This document shows positions 1 through 8,504 of a stretch of 64,000 bases of DNA, piece by piece; positions within the stretch are counted from its first letter, which is position 1; the number at the start of each line of letters is the position of its first letter. The DNA lies in the NCBI RefSeq assembly GCF_001441615.1, contig NZ_LAXJ01000002.1, positions 186,001-250,000 on the forward strand, in the 5' to 3' direction. The notes under the pieces were generated by a model. It was not told where the DNA came from and made no database searches. It saw only the letters and a list, made by a program, of their open reading frames with translations. The position numbers were made by a program, and so were the translations under genes. The DNA is from Roseovarius atlanticus (GTDB lineage: Bacteria > Pseudomonadota > Alphaproteobacteria > Rhodobacterales > Rhodobacteraceae).

Positions 1-681
1 CTCAAGCACCGAAGAGACGCGCGTCTCATAGGTGCGACCACCGCGTTGCAGGCGAACCAGGGGGTTGCGCAGCGAGGAGTTGACGCCGCCCGCCTGGGCG
101 ATGACGCTTAGCAGACGCGTATTCCGGCTTTCCAGCGGCAGGCGGCCCGGGGCCCCGACACCGCCGACCATATCGACCGAGTTGTTGCGCCCTGGCACAA
201 CCGAAAGCTGAACCTGCGCCGATGGCTGGATCTGCTCGAACTGCGATTGCAGGCGCACCCGCGCGGAGGACGGAGTGAGTCCGCGCACCGAGACCTCTCC
301 GACATAGGGCAGGAACACGCGGCCCGTGGCCGAGACCGTCTGCGGCGGAATCTCTGCGGCGGTGCCGTCGGGGCCGGTCAAAAGCGAGTTCTCTTCGCTG
401 TCCCACACCACGATATTGACGGTGTCGCCGGTCTGGATCGTCGAAGAGTCAGGACCGTGATCGGCGCCGAACCAATGGTAATGTCCGTGCGTTCCGCTTT
501 GCGGCCATTTGGCCAGCAGCGGCGTCAGCTCACGCGTGACCTCAACCAGCTGAAACGAAGGGTTTTCGGACTTTTGTTCCTTGAGAACCTCGGATTGCAC
601 CGCGGCCCCGCGCGGCAGGGCGCAGCCGGACAACGCCACAACGCATACGGCCACCAGAATGAACCGAAGATTCTTTTTCAC
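1..681 (-). CDS. Polysaccharide export lipoprotein, Wza/Poly_export family (3' end missing)
   Basis: Outer-membrane exporter that would carry capsule or exopolysaccharide across the outer membrane. The gene reads leftward and runs off the window at base 1, so only the first 227 codons are visible. It starts at a GTG (679-681) behind a GGGGGGACAGG Shine-Dalgarno stretch. The N-terminus is a lipoprotein signal with lipobox LSGC (cleavage before Cys20). A Poly_export domain follows (GDTVNIVVWD, then GRVFLPYVGEV), then the start of a SLBB-like segment with LLSVIAQAGGV. It is divergent from the sugar-modifying genes at 799-4309, which fits an exopolysaccharide locus. The GTG start and the window edge make it easy to miss. 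Confidence 0.88.
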   Translation of the reverse strand, partial: MKKNLRFILVAVCVVALSGCALPRGAAVQSEVLKEQKSENPSFQLVEVTRELTPLLAKWPQSGTHGHYHWFGADHGPDSSTIQTGDTVNIVVWDSEENSLLTGPDGTAAEIPPQTVSATGRVFLPYVGEVSVRGLTPSSARVRLQSQFEQIQPSAQVQLSVVPGRNNSVDMVGGVGAPGRLPLESRNTRLLSVIAQAGGVNSSLRNPLVRLQRGGRTYETRVSSVLE

Positions 682-798
682 TGTACCTGTCCCCCCAAGG
701 GATTGCTTCGGTTTCCTATCGCATGGACGTGATGATAGACAATGGGGTAATGGAAAAAGTCGGCGAACTTGCAGAATTTCCCCTAACGGACGGCCATC

Positions 799-1620
799 AT
801 GCGGATACTGATCACGGGCTCGGGCGGGCGGCTTGGCCGGTTGCTTTACGCGGCGAGGCAGCTGGAGGGCGTGCCCGGTGCGGAGGTCGTTTTTCAATCG
901 CGCAGTGCCGGCCGCGACGTGCAGTGGCAGCCGGGCGCCCCCGTGGCGCAGCTTCCGGACTGCGATGCGCTGGTGGCGCTGTGGGGCGCCACCAGTGGCA
1001 GTGCCGAGGACCTTGCGGTCAACGCCAGACTGGTGGCGCTGTCGCGGCAGGTGGCGCAGGAATGCGGTGCGCAAATGGTGTTTCACCTGTCGTCGGCCGC
1101 GGTCTATGGCCCGGGTGCGCGCCTGGCCGAAACCGCGAGACTCGCGCCGCGCACGCCCTATGGCACGGCGAAAGTAGAGATGGAGCGCCGGGTGCGAGAG
1201 GGCGGCGCAGGTGTGCAGGAGTGCGTGCTGCGACTGGCGAATGTGGTTGGCGCCGATAGTCTGGCCGTGGCGCTGACGTCGAACGGAGCTGTCACTCTGG
1301 ACAGGTTTGAAGACGGTCGCGGGCCGATGCGCAGTTATATCGGAGCAACGGATCTGTTGCGGGTGCTGAGCGCGCTGGCCAAGGCAGAGACCGACAGCCT
1401 GCCCTTTGCCTTGAACATCGCGGCGGCTGCTCCGGTGGGGATGGACGACCTGGCCCGCGCCGCGGGAAAGCGCGTGACGTGGCGGACGGCGCCGGCGCAA
1501 GCGGTGCAGGAGGTGTCGCTGGACACGGGCCTTATGCAGTCCCTGCTGCCCGCCGTGCGGCCTACGTCCGATGCCGGTGCGTTGATTGCCGGGTTGACCG
1601 CGCTGGAGCGCGTCGCATGA
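799..1620 (+). CDS. NAD-dependent epimerase/dehydratase (extended SDR)
   Basis: A 273-residue nucleotide-sugar epimerase or dehydratase-like protein. The N-terminal Rossmann motif GSGGRLG is at residues 7-13. The SDR active-site pair Tyr121-x3-Lys125 sits in TPYGTAK, preceded by the HLSSAAVYG segment that supplies the catalytic Ser. These show an extended short-chain dehydrogenase acting on NDP-sugars; the exact substrate cannot be read. The stop overlaps the start of the following sugar transferase (ATGA), so the two are translationally coupled. Context suggests it supplies or modifies the sugar used for exopolysaccharide or lipid-linked glycan synthesis. Confidence 0.85.
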   Translation: MRILITGSGGRLGRLLYAARQLEGVPGAEVVFQSRSAGRDVQWQPGAPVAQLPDCDALVALWGATSGSAEDLAVNARLVALSRQVAQECGAQMVFHLSSAAVYGPGARLAETARLAPRTPYGTAKVEMERRVREGGAGVQECVLRLANVVGADSLAVALTSNGAVTLDRFEDGRGPMRSYIGATDLLRVLSALAKAETDSLPFALNIAAAAPVGMDDLARAAGKRVTWRTAPAQAVQEVSLDTGLMQSLLPAVRPTSDAGALIAGLTALERVA

Positions 1621-2231
1621 CCCCCGGCAAGCGACTGATGGATATCGTGTTGGCCCTCGTGCTTGCCGCCGTGCTCTGCGTTCCCACCGCGATTGTCGCC
1701 CTGATCGTCTTGGTGCGGGACGGTCGGCCAATCCTGTACCCATCGAAGCGGATGAAGGCACCGGGCCAAAGCTTTACCCTGTGGAAGTTCCGCACGATGG
1801 CAACTGCCGATCGGGACGCCTCGGTCTCGGGCGCGTACAAGCAAAGCCGAATCACGGCCACGGGCCGCGTCCTGCGGCGCACGCGTCTGGACGAGCTTCC
1901 GCAGCTTTGGAACATCTTGCGCGGCGACATGAGCTTTGTCGGCCCGCGCCCGCCCCTGCCCCGCTTCGTGCGGCTGTGTCCGGAGATTTACGCCGAGGTG
2001 CTGAAAAACCGGCCCGGCGTCACCGGTCTGGCCACGCTGGTCTTTCACAAACGGGAAGAACGATTGCTGGCACAATGTCATACTCAGAGCGAAACCGACG
2101 CAGTCTATCTGCGACGCTGCGTGCCGGCCAAGGCCAAGATCGACCTCATTTGGGCGCGCAACCGGACCGTGTGTTTTGATCTGATCCTTATCCTGGCCAC
2201 GGTTCGGCGGGTTTTCGCCTTTCGCGGATAA
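1617..2231 (+). CDS. Undecaprenyl-phosphate sugar phosphotransferase (bacterial sugar transferase)
   Basis: Short, WcaJ/PglC-like initiating sugar-phosphate transferase of 204 residues. It has one N-terminal hydrophobic segment (about residues 7-33), the family motif KFRTM at 57-61 and the downstream block RLDELPQLWNILRGDMS followed by FVGPRPPLP. Such proteins move a sugar-1-phosphate onto undecaprenyl phosphate at the inner membrane, starting a glycan repeat unit. The ATG at 1617 overlaps the preceding stop, and the longer upstream reading frame is out-of-frame coding of the epimerase. At this length it is the monotopic PglC-like form rather than the five-TM WbaP form. Confidence 0.9.
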   Translation: MTPGKRLMDIVLALVLAAVLCVPTAIVALIVLVRDGRPILYPSKRMKAPGQSFTLWKFRTMATADRDASVSGAYKQSRITATGRVLRRTRLDELPQLWNILRGDMSFVGPRPPLPRFVRLCPEIYAEVLKNRPGVTGLATLVFHKREERLLAQCHTQSETDAVYLRRCVPAKAKIDLIWARNRTVCFDLILILATVRRVFAFRG

Positions 2232-2428
2232 GGCGACAAAACCTTTACTTTCAGGATCTAGCGTGTTCCGAAAGCGTCTATGCTTTGCATACGCAGCAGA
2301 ATATTGCTTGAGGGTTCTGGACCATTCGTCCTATCAGTGTAGATGTATTTCTGCTCAAGGTTAACGAGTGTTGGATGGGTGTGTAGTTTGAAGTTTTTAC
2401 ATCCAACGATCACGAGAGGCGGGGCTTG

Positions 2429-4309
2429 ATGCTTTACAAGTTGGCGATTTCGCTTTCCCGTCATCAGAAACAGAAAATCCTTTTGGCTATTGACGGCGCG
2501 CTGATCGCCCTGTCGCACGTGGCCGCCGGCGTCCTGCTTCTCGGCACTGACGCGATTGGCGCGAACATGCAGGCTTTCCTGCTGAGCATCGCCTTGGTGA
2601 CGTGCACCGGTGTGGCGCTGATCCTGCTACAGGGGCTGCACAAGATAAAGCTGAACGCCTACCAGATGCAGGGCGTCGTGGAATCGGCGCTGGTGGCTTG
2701 CGTCATGATCGGCACGGGCCTGTTCGTTTCCTACGTCCTTCTGGAAATGCTGTTCCCGCCACCGCTTTACGTGGTGATGGGCATGTTGTTCCTGATCCTG
2801 TCGATCTCATCTCGGTTGCTCTTGCGGCAGGTGCTGTTGTCGGTTTACCGGCGCGGTAACGCGCGGCTGCCGATCATCATATACGGGGCCGGCCAGACCG
2901 GTCAGCAACTGGCGACCGCTCTGACGGTCGACGACGCCGTTGCGCCGGTGGCCTTTGTGGATGACGATCTGCGTCTTCAGGGGATCACGATCGCGGGGCT
3001 GCGCACATATTCGCCGGCCAATCTGGAAAACCTGATCCAGCGTTATCAGGTCAAGCGCGTGGTGCTTGCCATGCCAAGCGCCAACCGCGCGGTGCAGTCG
3101 AGCATCATCAAGCGGCTGGCCAACACCTCTTGCGAGGTCCATGCGATGCCGTCCTTCGCGGACCTTGTCGCAACCTCGGGATCCAGTCTGGCCGAAACGA
3201 AACCTGTGGACGTGAACACCCTTCTAGGACGGGCCGGGTTCGACGCTGACCTGCCGGGCGTGTACGACACCTATCGCAACCGCAATATCCTGATTACCGG
3301 GGCTGGCGGCTCGATCGGGTCGGAACTGTCACGGCAGCTTTTGACGTGCCAGCCCACCAAGCTGGTGCTGCTGGACCACAGTGAACTGGCCCTGTTCGAC
3401 ACGCACCGCGAGCTTAGCGCGATCATGCCCGAGGCGACGGTGATTCCCGTCTTGGGCAGCGTGACCGAGGAAAGCCACATGGCCGATGTCATGCGGTCCC
3501 ACAAAATCGACATCGTCTTGCACGCCGCGGCCTACAAGCATGTGCCGATGGTCGAGCAAAACGCACTGGAAGGCATCCGCAACAACGTCTTCGGGACGCG
3601 AATCGTCGCCAGCGTGGCGATGCGCCTTGGCGTGGAACGGTTCATTCTTGTGTCGACGGACAAGGCGGTTCGGCCGTCCTCGATCATGGGTGCGTCCAAA
3701 CGCTTTGCCGAGCTGGCGGTGCAGGATCTGGCGACGCGGTCGACCAATACGCGGTTTTCCATGGTTCGGTTCGGAAACGTGCTGGGCTCGTCGGGGTCGG
3801 TCATCCCGCTGTTTCAGGAACAGATCGCACGCGGCGGACCGGTGACACTGACCCATCAGGACGTGACGCGGTATTTCATGACCATCCCCGAAGCGGTGCG
3901 TCTGGTCTTGCTGACAGGATCCTTCGCGCGGGGCGGTGACGTCTTCGTGCTGGACATGGGGAAACCAGTGCCGATCTACGAACTGGCCCGACGGATGATC
4001 GAGAATGCCGGCCACACGGTGCGCGATGCGGAAAACCCCGGCGGCGATATCGAGATCGAGGTGACCGGCCTGCGCCCGGGTGAAAAGCTGCACGAGGAAC
4101 TGCTGATCGGGTCCGACATGCTGACCACGCCGCACCCCAAAATCCTGCGGGCGCAGGAAAAGCATTTGTCGGAGATCGAGATGGCCAACGCGCTGCAATC
4201 GCTGCGGCAGGCCATCGACAGCCGCAACGTGAAACAGATGGAAGCCACGTTGCATCAATGGATGGAAAAGAGCGACATGAAGGTCGGAGGGAAATCCGTC
4301 AACGAGTGA
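2429..4309 (+). CDS. Membrane-bound nucleotide-sugar 4,6-dehydratase, WbpM/CapD family
   Basis: A 626-residue protein of the large WbpM/FlaA1 class, which makes 4-keto-6-deoxy UDP-sugars for surface polysaccharides. About four hydrophobic segments occupy residues 20-135. A first Rossmann-like domain begins at YGAGQTG (152-158), and the catalytic SDR domain begins at GAGGSIG (291-297). The usual catalytic Tyr is replaced by Met: Met420-x3-Lys424 in SSIMGASK, with Ser409 in VSTDKA. That is typical of this class. The C-terminus carries TGLRPGEKLHEELL. I chose ATG 2429 over the in-frame TTG at 2426 because GAGAGG lies about nine bases upstream. It is separated from the sugar transferase by a 197-bp AT-richer gap and may have its own promoter. 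Confidence 0.9.
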   Translation: MLYKLAISLSRHQKQKILLAIDGALIALSHVAAGVLLLGTDAIGANMQAFLLSIALVTCTGVALILLQGLHKIKLNAYQMQGVVESALVACVMIGTGLFVSYVLLEMLFPPPLYVVMGMLFLILSISSRLLLRQVLLSVYRRGNARLPIIIYGAGQTGQQLATALTVDDAVAPVAFVDDDLRLQGITIAGLRTYSPANLENLIQRYQVKRVVLAMPSANRAVQSSIIKRLANTSCEVHAMPSFADLVATSGSSLAETKPVDVNTLLGRAGFDADLPGVYDTYRNRNILITGAGGSIGSELSRQLLTCQPTKLVLLDHSELALFDTHRELSAIMPEATVIPVLGSVTEESHMADVMRSHKIDIVLHAAAYKHVPMVEQNALEGIRNNVFGTRIVASVAMRLGVERFILVSTDKAVRPSSIMGASKRFAELAVQDLATRSTNTRFSMVRFGNVLGSSGSVIPLFQEQIARGGPVTLTHQDVTRYFMTIPEAVRLVLLTGSFARGGDVFVLDMGKPVPIYELARRMIENAGHTVRDAENPGGDIEIEVTGLRPGEKLHEELLIGSDMLTTPHPKILRAQEKHLSEIEMANALQSLRQAIDSRNVKQMEATLHQWMEKSDMKVGGKSVNE

Positions 4310-4316
4310 GCCGGCC

Positions 4317-6149
4317 TTAGCCCGCATTCTCGGCCTTTTCCGCCAATGTCAGCCATTCTTCCTCGGCCTGTGCCAGCGCGGTCTGGCGCGTGCTGAGCCC
4401 CTCGGTCGCTTTGGCGAACTTGACCGGTTCGCGGGTGAAGAGATCGGGGTCGGACAGCAGACCTTCCAGCTTGGCGATTTCGGCTTCGAGGCGCGCGATT
4501 TCTTCCGGAAGCGTGTCGAGCCGGTGCTGATCCTTGAAGCTGAGCTTGGGTTTGCGGGGCTTGGCCGGTTCGGCGGGCTTAGCCGTAGTGGCGGCGGTAG
4601 ATGACGGTTTACCGGGTTTGTGGTCGGCGGGGGCGTCGGGCGTGGCGCGCTGCGCCATGTAGTCGGTCCAGCCGCCGGCATAGACGGTCTGCCGGCCGCG
4701 TCCTTCCATGGCGACTGTTGTGGTGGCGACGCGGTCGAGGAAATCGCGGTCGTGGCTGACCAGAAGGACAGTGCCTTCGTAATCGTCGAGCAGTTCCTGA
4801 AGCAGATCCAGCGTTTCGATATCCAGGTCGTTGGTCGGCTCGTCCAGCACCAGAAGGTTGCTGTCCCGCGCCATCAGCTTGGCAAGCAGCAGGCGCGCCT
4901 TTTCGCCCCCCGAAAGCGAGCGCACTGGCGCACGGACTTGGCGTTCGTCGAAAAGAAAGTCCTTGAGATAGCCCACCACGTGGCGCGGCGTGCCGCGCAC
5001 CATGACCTGATCGGCCTGCCCCGAGACGCGCATGTCGGGATCGCCGGTCAGGCTGTCCCACAAGGTCATGTCGGGATCGAGCTGGGCGCGGGCCTGGTCA
5101 AAGACGACGGGCACGAGGTTGGTGCCGTGGCGCACCTCGCCCGTGTCGGGCTCGAGCGATTTCATCAGGAGATTCAGCAGCGTCGTCTTGCCGACGCCGT
5201 TTGGGCCGATGAAGGCCACGCGGTCCTTGCGCTGGATGGTGAGGGAGAAGTCGCGCACGATGGGCGCGCCCTCGAAGCTTTTGGAGATGCCAAGCGCCTC
5301 GATCACCTTGCGCCCCGACTGCGGGCCGCTGGACAGCGCCATGGCGGCGGTGCCCTGGCGCTTGATCTGCGAGGCGCGTTCGGCCCTGAGCGCCTGAAGG
5401 TTTCGCACGCGGCCCTGGTTGCGTTTGCGCCGGGCCGAGATACCCTCGACCGCCCAACGCGCCTCTTCGGCGATCTTGCGGTTGAGCTTGTGGCGGGCCT
5501 GGTCCTCTTCCTCCCAGACCTTGTCGCGCCAGGCTTCGAAATCCTCGAACCCCTTTTCCTGACGCCGTGTGGCGCCACGGTCGATCCATAGGGTGGCGCG
5601 GGTGAGCGCGCGCAGGAAGGCGCGGTCGTGCGAGATAAGGATATAACCCGCGCGGGTTTCGCGCAGTTGCTGTTCGAGCCAGCCAATGGCCTCGATATCG
5701 AGGTGGTTCGTGGGCTCGTCCAGCAGCATGAGATCAGGCGCCTGCGCCATCAGCTTGGCCAGCGCGGCGCGGCGGCGCTCGCCACCCGAGGCGGTGGCCA
5801 CGGGGCGGTCGGGATCGAACTTGAGGCCCTCGGCGGCCATTTCGATGCGGTAATGTTCGGCCACGTCCAGGTCATCGGCGGCGAAGGCTCCGAGCGAGTC
5901 GAAGCCGGCCATGTCGGGCTCTTGCTCCATGTATCCGACGGAGGCGTCGGGGTGCAGGACGCGGGTGCCGCGGTCTGGTTCCACGAGGCCGGCGATGACC
6001 TTCATAAGGGTCGATTTGCCCGAGCCGTTGCGGCCCACCAGCGCCACCCGGTCGCCGGGTTGAACCACCAGCGACAGGTCGTCGAAGATCGGCGCTCCGC
6101 CGAAGGTCAGGGAGATGTCGGAAAGCTGAAGAAGGGGTGCGCGCGCCAT
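4317..6149 (-). CDS. uup: ABC-F ATPase, Uup-like
   Basis: A soluble tandem ATPase of 610 residues with no membrane segments, as in the ABC-F family, whose members act on ribosomes or, for Uup, on DNA and ribosomes. The first cassette has Walker A GRNGSGKST (39-47), signature SGGE (121-124) and Walker B MLLDEPTNHLD (141-151). A basic helical linker follows (about 205-265). The second cassette has GPNGVGKTT (315-323), SLSGGEKARLLLAKL and LVLDEPTNDLD. A Pro/Lys-rich stretch and a C-terminal coiled coil ending near the stop match Uup rather than EttA. It is convergent with the 4,6-dehydratase, only seven bases away. Confidence 0.9.
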   Translation of the reverse strand: MARAPLLQLSDISLTFGGAPIFDDLSLVVQPGDRVALVGRNGSGKSTLMKVIAGLVEPDRGTRVLHPDASVGYMEQEPDMAGFDSLGAFAADDLDVAEHYRIEMAAEGLKFDPDRPVATASGGERRRAALAKLMAQAPDLMLLDEPTNHLDIEAIGWLEQQLRETRAGYILISHDRAFLRALTRATLWIDRGATRRQEKGFEDFEAWRDKVWEEEDQARHKLNRKIAEEARWAVEGISARRKRNQGRVRNLQALRAERASQIKRQGTAAMALSSGPQSGRKVIEALGISKSFEGAPIVRDFSLTIQRKDRVAFIGPNGVGKTTLLNLLMKSLEPDTGEVRHGTNLVPVVFDQARAQLDPDMTLWDSLTGDPDMRVSGQADQVMVRGTPRHVVGYLKDFLFDERQVRAPVRSLSGGEKARLLLAKLMARDSNLLVLDEPTNDLDIETLDLLQELLDDYEGTVLLVSHDRDFLDRVATTTVAMEGRGRQTVYAGGWTDYMAQRATPDAPADHKPGKPSSTAATTAKPAEPAKPRKPKLSFKDQHRLDTLPEEIARLEAEIAKLEGLLSDPDLFTREPVKFAKATEGLSTRQTALAQAEEEWLTLAEKAENAG

Positions 6150-6195
6150 GGCGCAGCGCTATCCCGCGTAACGTATGGCGTCAAGCGGCGACGCG

Positions 6196-6933
6196 CTAGC
6201 CCGCGACGGCCCGCAGCAGGCGCTTGCGCGAGGCCGGTATGGCGTTGATTTCGAGCCCGGTAAAAACGTGCAGGGTGTTCATCTGCTGGTCCACCACCGC
6301 GTGGTCGCTGACCCAGCCGCCCATCACCAGATATGTGCGCAGAAGCGGCGGCATCCGCAGCATGGCCTGCTTGGCGTCGGGCTTGCGCAGGCGCAGGGCC
6401 TGGGCGAAACGAAAGACCGACGGCGCCTTGACCCTCGGCAGCCACCGGCGCGGCGCCAGATGACGGTCCTTGAGCATCGCGAAAGCGTCGAGATAGGTGT
6501 CGGCATCGGTGCCCTTGAAAGACGAACAGCCGAACAGCAGCCCGACGTCGTTTTCATCGACATAGCGGGTCATCGCGGCCCAGGCCACGCGCAGGATATC
6601 CGGATCGCGGGCCTCGGGGTGGATGCAGAAACGGCCCATTTCGACCATGCGGCCGGGAAAGGCGCGCAGCGCGGACAACTCGTAGAACTGGGCGGAATAG
6701 CTGCGCCCGATCTCTTCGCCGCCATCAAGAGGCAACATCCGGAAACAACAGATCAGGCGATCGTCCGAGGTATCCTCGACAAGGATGTGCGTGCAGATAT
6801 CGTCGAAGCTGTCCTGGTCCAGCGCCGCGCTGTCCTCGGCGCCCTTGAAGGCCAGTTGGCGCAGGCGCTGCGCCGCCTCGATGTCTGCTGCGCTTTCGGC
6901 AGTCCGCGTCCGGTAGCGTCCCTTGCTCAACAT
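6196..6933 (-). CDS. olsB: L-ornithine N-alpha-acyltransferase (OlsB family)
   Basis: GNAT-fold acyltransferase of 245 residues that would join a 3-hydroxyacyl group from acyl-ACP to ornithine, the first step of ornithine-lipid synthesis. Family-like blocks are DDICTHILVED near residue 45, CCFRMLPL, VEMGRFCIHPEAR and the C-terminal segment LLRTYLVMGGWVSDHAVVD. Ornithine lipids are common in Rhodobacteraceae membranes. In many relatives olsB lies beside olsA, but here no O-acyltransferase gene is adjacent: the next gene downstream is uup. The identification rests on the pattern of conserved blocks and is firm to the family. A closely related acyl-homoserine-like synthase fold is the alternative. 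Confidence 0.82.
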   Translation of the reverse strand: MLSKGRYRTRTAESAADIEAAQRLRQLAFKGAEDSAALDQDSFDDICTHILVEDTSDDRLICCFRMLPLDGGEEIGRSYSAQFYELSALRAFPGRMVEMGRFCIHPEARDPDILRVAWAAMTRYVDENDVGLLFGCSSFKGTDADTYLDAFAMLKDRHLAPRRWLPRVKAPSVFRFAQALRLRKPDAKQAMLRMPPLLRTYLVMGGWVSDHAVVDQQMNTLHVFTGLEINAIPASRKRLLRAVAG

Positions 6934-7021
6934 GTCAGCCTCATCTGTGACGGTCGCTTAGACGATATATATGTGCGAACCGCTTAGCATGAAGCATGTG
7001 ACAGGCGAATGACGCAGAAGC

Positions 7022-7468
7022 CTAAAAGAACTCGCCCGGATCGACATTTCCGAAGTTGCCCAGAAGCTGACGCAGGAAGCCGTTGCTGACGACCGAGGAA
7101 TCGGTCACCCGGCGGGTTAGCGGCACGACGTTGCCGTCGGCCAGCGAGAAGGTCTCGATGTTGGCGATGGTGTCGTTCGGGGCGAAGCTGATCGCCAGCA
7201 CTTGGCGCTCGATCACCTCGGGGCGGTACATGCCGACTTCCTTGATGCGGCTTCGCACGTAGTAGTAATCGCCCCCGCTGAGCATCCCGGCGGAGGACGG
7301 CGGGCCGACCACGTCGTCGACGGTTTGGCGGGTGTCCACGCCCACCTGAAGGTTGTTGAGGTCTTCCTGAAGCGGAATGTACCCGTGGTTGCGATAGGTC
7401 GGCGTACAGGCCGCAAGCGCCACGGCCAGGCACATCATACCCCCCAGTTTGGCAAACCAGATTTTCAT
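7022..7468 (-). CDS. bamE: Outer-membrane assembly lipoprotein BamE
   Basis: A 148-residue SmpA/BamE lipoprotein of the beta-barrel assembly machine at the periplasmic face of the outer membrane. It has a lipoprotein signal ending in LAAC, the characteristic YIPLQEDLNNLQVGVDTRQ segment, the small-domain block VGPPSSAG and YYYVRSRI. The start is set at the ATG of MKIWF (7466-7468) because GAGGGG lies just upstream. A longer reading frame reaching 7609 runs back across the divergent DUF177 gene and is not credible. It is divergent from the DUF177 gene with 98 bases between the start codons. Confidence 0.9.
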   Translation of the reverse strand: MKIWFAKLGGMMCLAVALAACTPTYRNHGYIPLQEDLNNLQVGVDTRQTVDDVVGPPSSAGMLSGGDYYYVRSRIKEVGMYRPEVIERQVLAISFAPNDTIANIETFSLADGNVVPLTRRVTDSSVVSNGFLRQLLGNFGNVDPGEFF

Positions 7469-7566
7469 GCCACCCCTCTTCGCCTCTTCAAACGGGTCCC
7501 CAATGACCTTTTCATCCGATACAACAAGGTAGCGGTAAGGTTCAAGAAAGGATAGGTCATACACCC

Positions 7567-8121
7567 ATGACCGAGAAGACAGAAAATCCGACCGTGCTGC
7601 ATCTGGCACAGATGGCGATGAACCGTCCGCACCCGTTCCGGATCGAGCCCGACCCGGCCACGATGGCGCGGATGGCCGAGGATCTTGGTATCCTGTCGCT
7701 GAAAAAGGCCGTGTTCGAGGGCGCGATGCATCCCGACGACGGCGAGAACTGGCGGCTGGAGGCCCGGCTGGGTGCCACGGTGGTGCAGTCCTGCGTCGTG
7801 ACGCTGGATCCGGTGACGACCCGCATCGAGGAGCCTGTGACGCGCAAGTTTCGCAAGGACTGGCCCGGAGTAGACACCGACCAGGAAGAGGTCGAGATGC
7901 CCGAGGACGAGACCATCGACCCTCTGACCGACCATATCGACCTTTTGGCCTTCATGCAGGAGGCCATCGCTCTGGCCCTGCCCCCCTACCCGCGCAGCAC
8001 CGGGCAAGAGCTGGGAACCGCCCGTTATGCCCCCCCCGGCGTGACGCCGATGAGCGACGCCGACGCCAAGCCGTTCGCGGCCCTGGCCAAGCTCAAGGAG
8101 CAGTTGAAAGACGACGACTGA
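7567..8121 (+). CDS. YceD/DUF177 family protein
   Basis: A 184-residue YceD (DUF177) protein. The family sits next to rpmF in most bacteria; in some organisms it affects 23S rRNA levels and ribosome assembly. Visible family features are the central VVQSCVVTLDPV, where a conserved Cys precedes the typical LxP, and the acidic stretch EDETIDPLTDHIDLLAFMQEAI leading to LALPPYPR. The C-terminus is charged and ends KLKEQLKDDD. The gene for L32 follows 151 bases downstream, which matches the conserved yceD-rpmF order and strengthens the call. The precise biochemical role is not known from sequence. Confidence 0.87.
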   Translation: MTEKTENPTVLHLAQMAMNRPHPFRIEPDPATMARMAEDLGILSLKKAVFEGAMHPDDGENWRLEARLGATVVQSCVVTLDPVTTRIEEPVTRKFRKDWPGVDTDQEEVEMPEDETIDPLTDHIDLLAFMQEAIALALPPYPRSTGQELGTARYAPPGVTPMSDADAKPFAALAKLKEQLKDDD

Positions 8122-8198
8122 AAGCCCGAAAGAATCGCTGGACAGCAAGCGATTTCCTTGTATTTTCGCGCTCTCACCGGATTTAGGGTTGCACGCCG

Positions 8199-8252
8199 GG
8201 CTCTTCAGGGATTAAGAGCCGCGTCAGCGTATGAAACCGGGCCGAAAGGCCC
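8199..8252 (+). promoter_or_regulatory. Two small hairpins in the rpmF leader
   Basis: Between the DUF177 stop and the rpmF start are two perfect small inverted repeats. GGCTCTT (8199-8205) pairs with AAGAGCC (8214-8220) over an eight-base loop. GGGCC-GAAA-GGCCC (8239-8252) forms a GNRA-capped hairpin 20 bases before the ATG. They could be mRNA leader structures for the L32-PlsX-FabH operon. No U-tract follows either, so neither looks like an intrinsic terminator. Function is inferred only from position. Confidence 0.3.
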
Positions 8253-8272
8253 ACAAGATTTGAGGTTGTGAC

Positions 8273-8479
8273 ATGGCCGTCCAACAGAACAAAGTATCGA
8301 AATCGCGCCGCAACAACCGCCGGGCGCATGACTCGCTGGAGGGTGCAAACCCGAACGAGTGCCCGAACTGCGGTGAACTGAAGCGCCCGCATCACGTGTG
8401 TGTTGCCTGCGGTCACTACGCCGATCGCGAAGTCATCGCGCTGGATGACGAGGTCGACCTGGACGAAGACGCAGCCTGA
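8273..8479 (+). CDS. rpmF: 50S ribosomal protein L32
   Basis: Small basic ribosomal protein of 68 residues, within the normal L32 range. The N-terminus [17 protein letters not shown] is the standard L32 start. Four cysteines, Cys30 and Cys33 (CPNC) with Cys43 and Cys46 (CVAC), form the zinc ribbon, so this is the C-plus form that binds zinc. A GAGG Shine-Dalgarno lies eight bases before the ATG. It is followed by plsX, the usual link between ribosome synthesis and lipid synthesis genes. Confidence 0.97.
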   Translation: MAVQQNKVSKSRRNNRRAHDSLEGANPNECPNCGELKRPHHVCVACGHYADREVIALDDEVDLDEDAA

Positions 8480-8504
8480 ACGGCGGCATCAAGGGACGCG
8501 TCCA

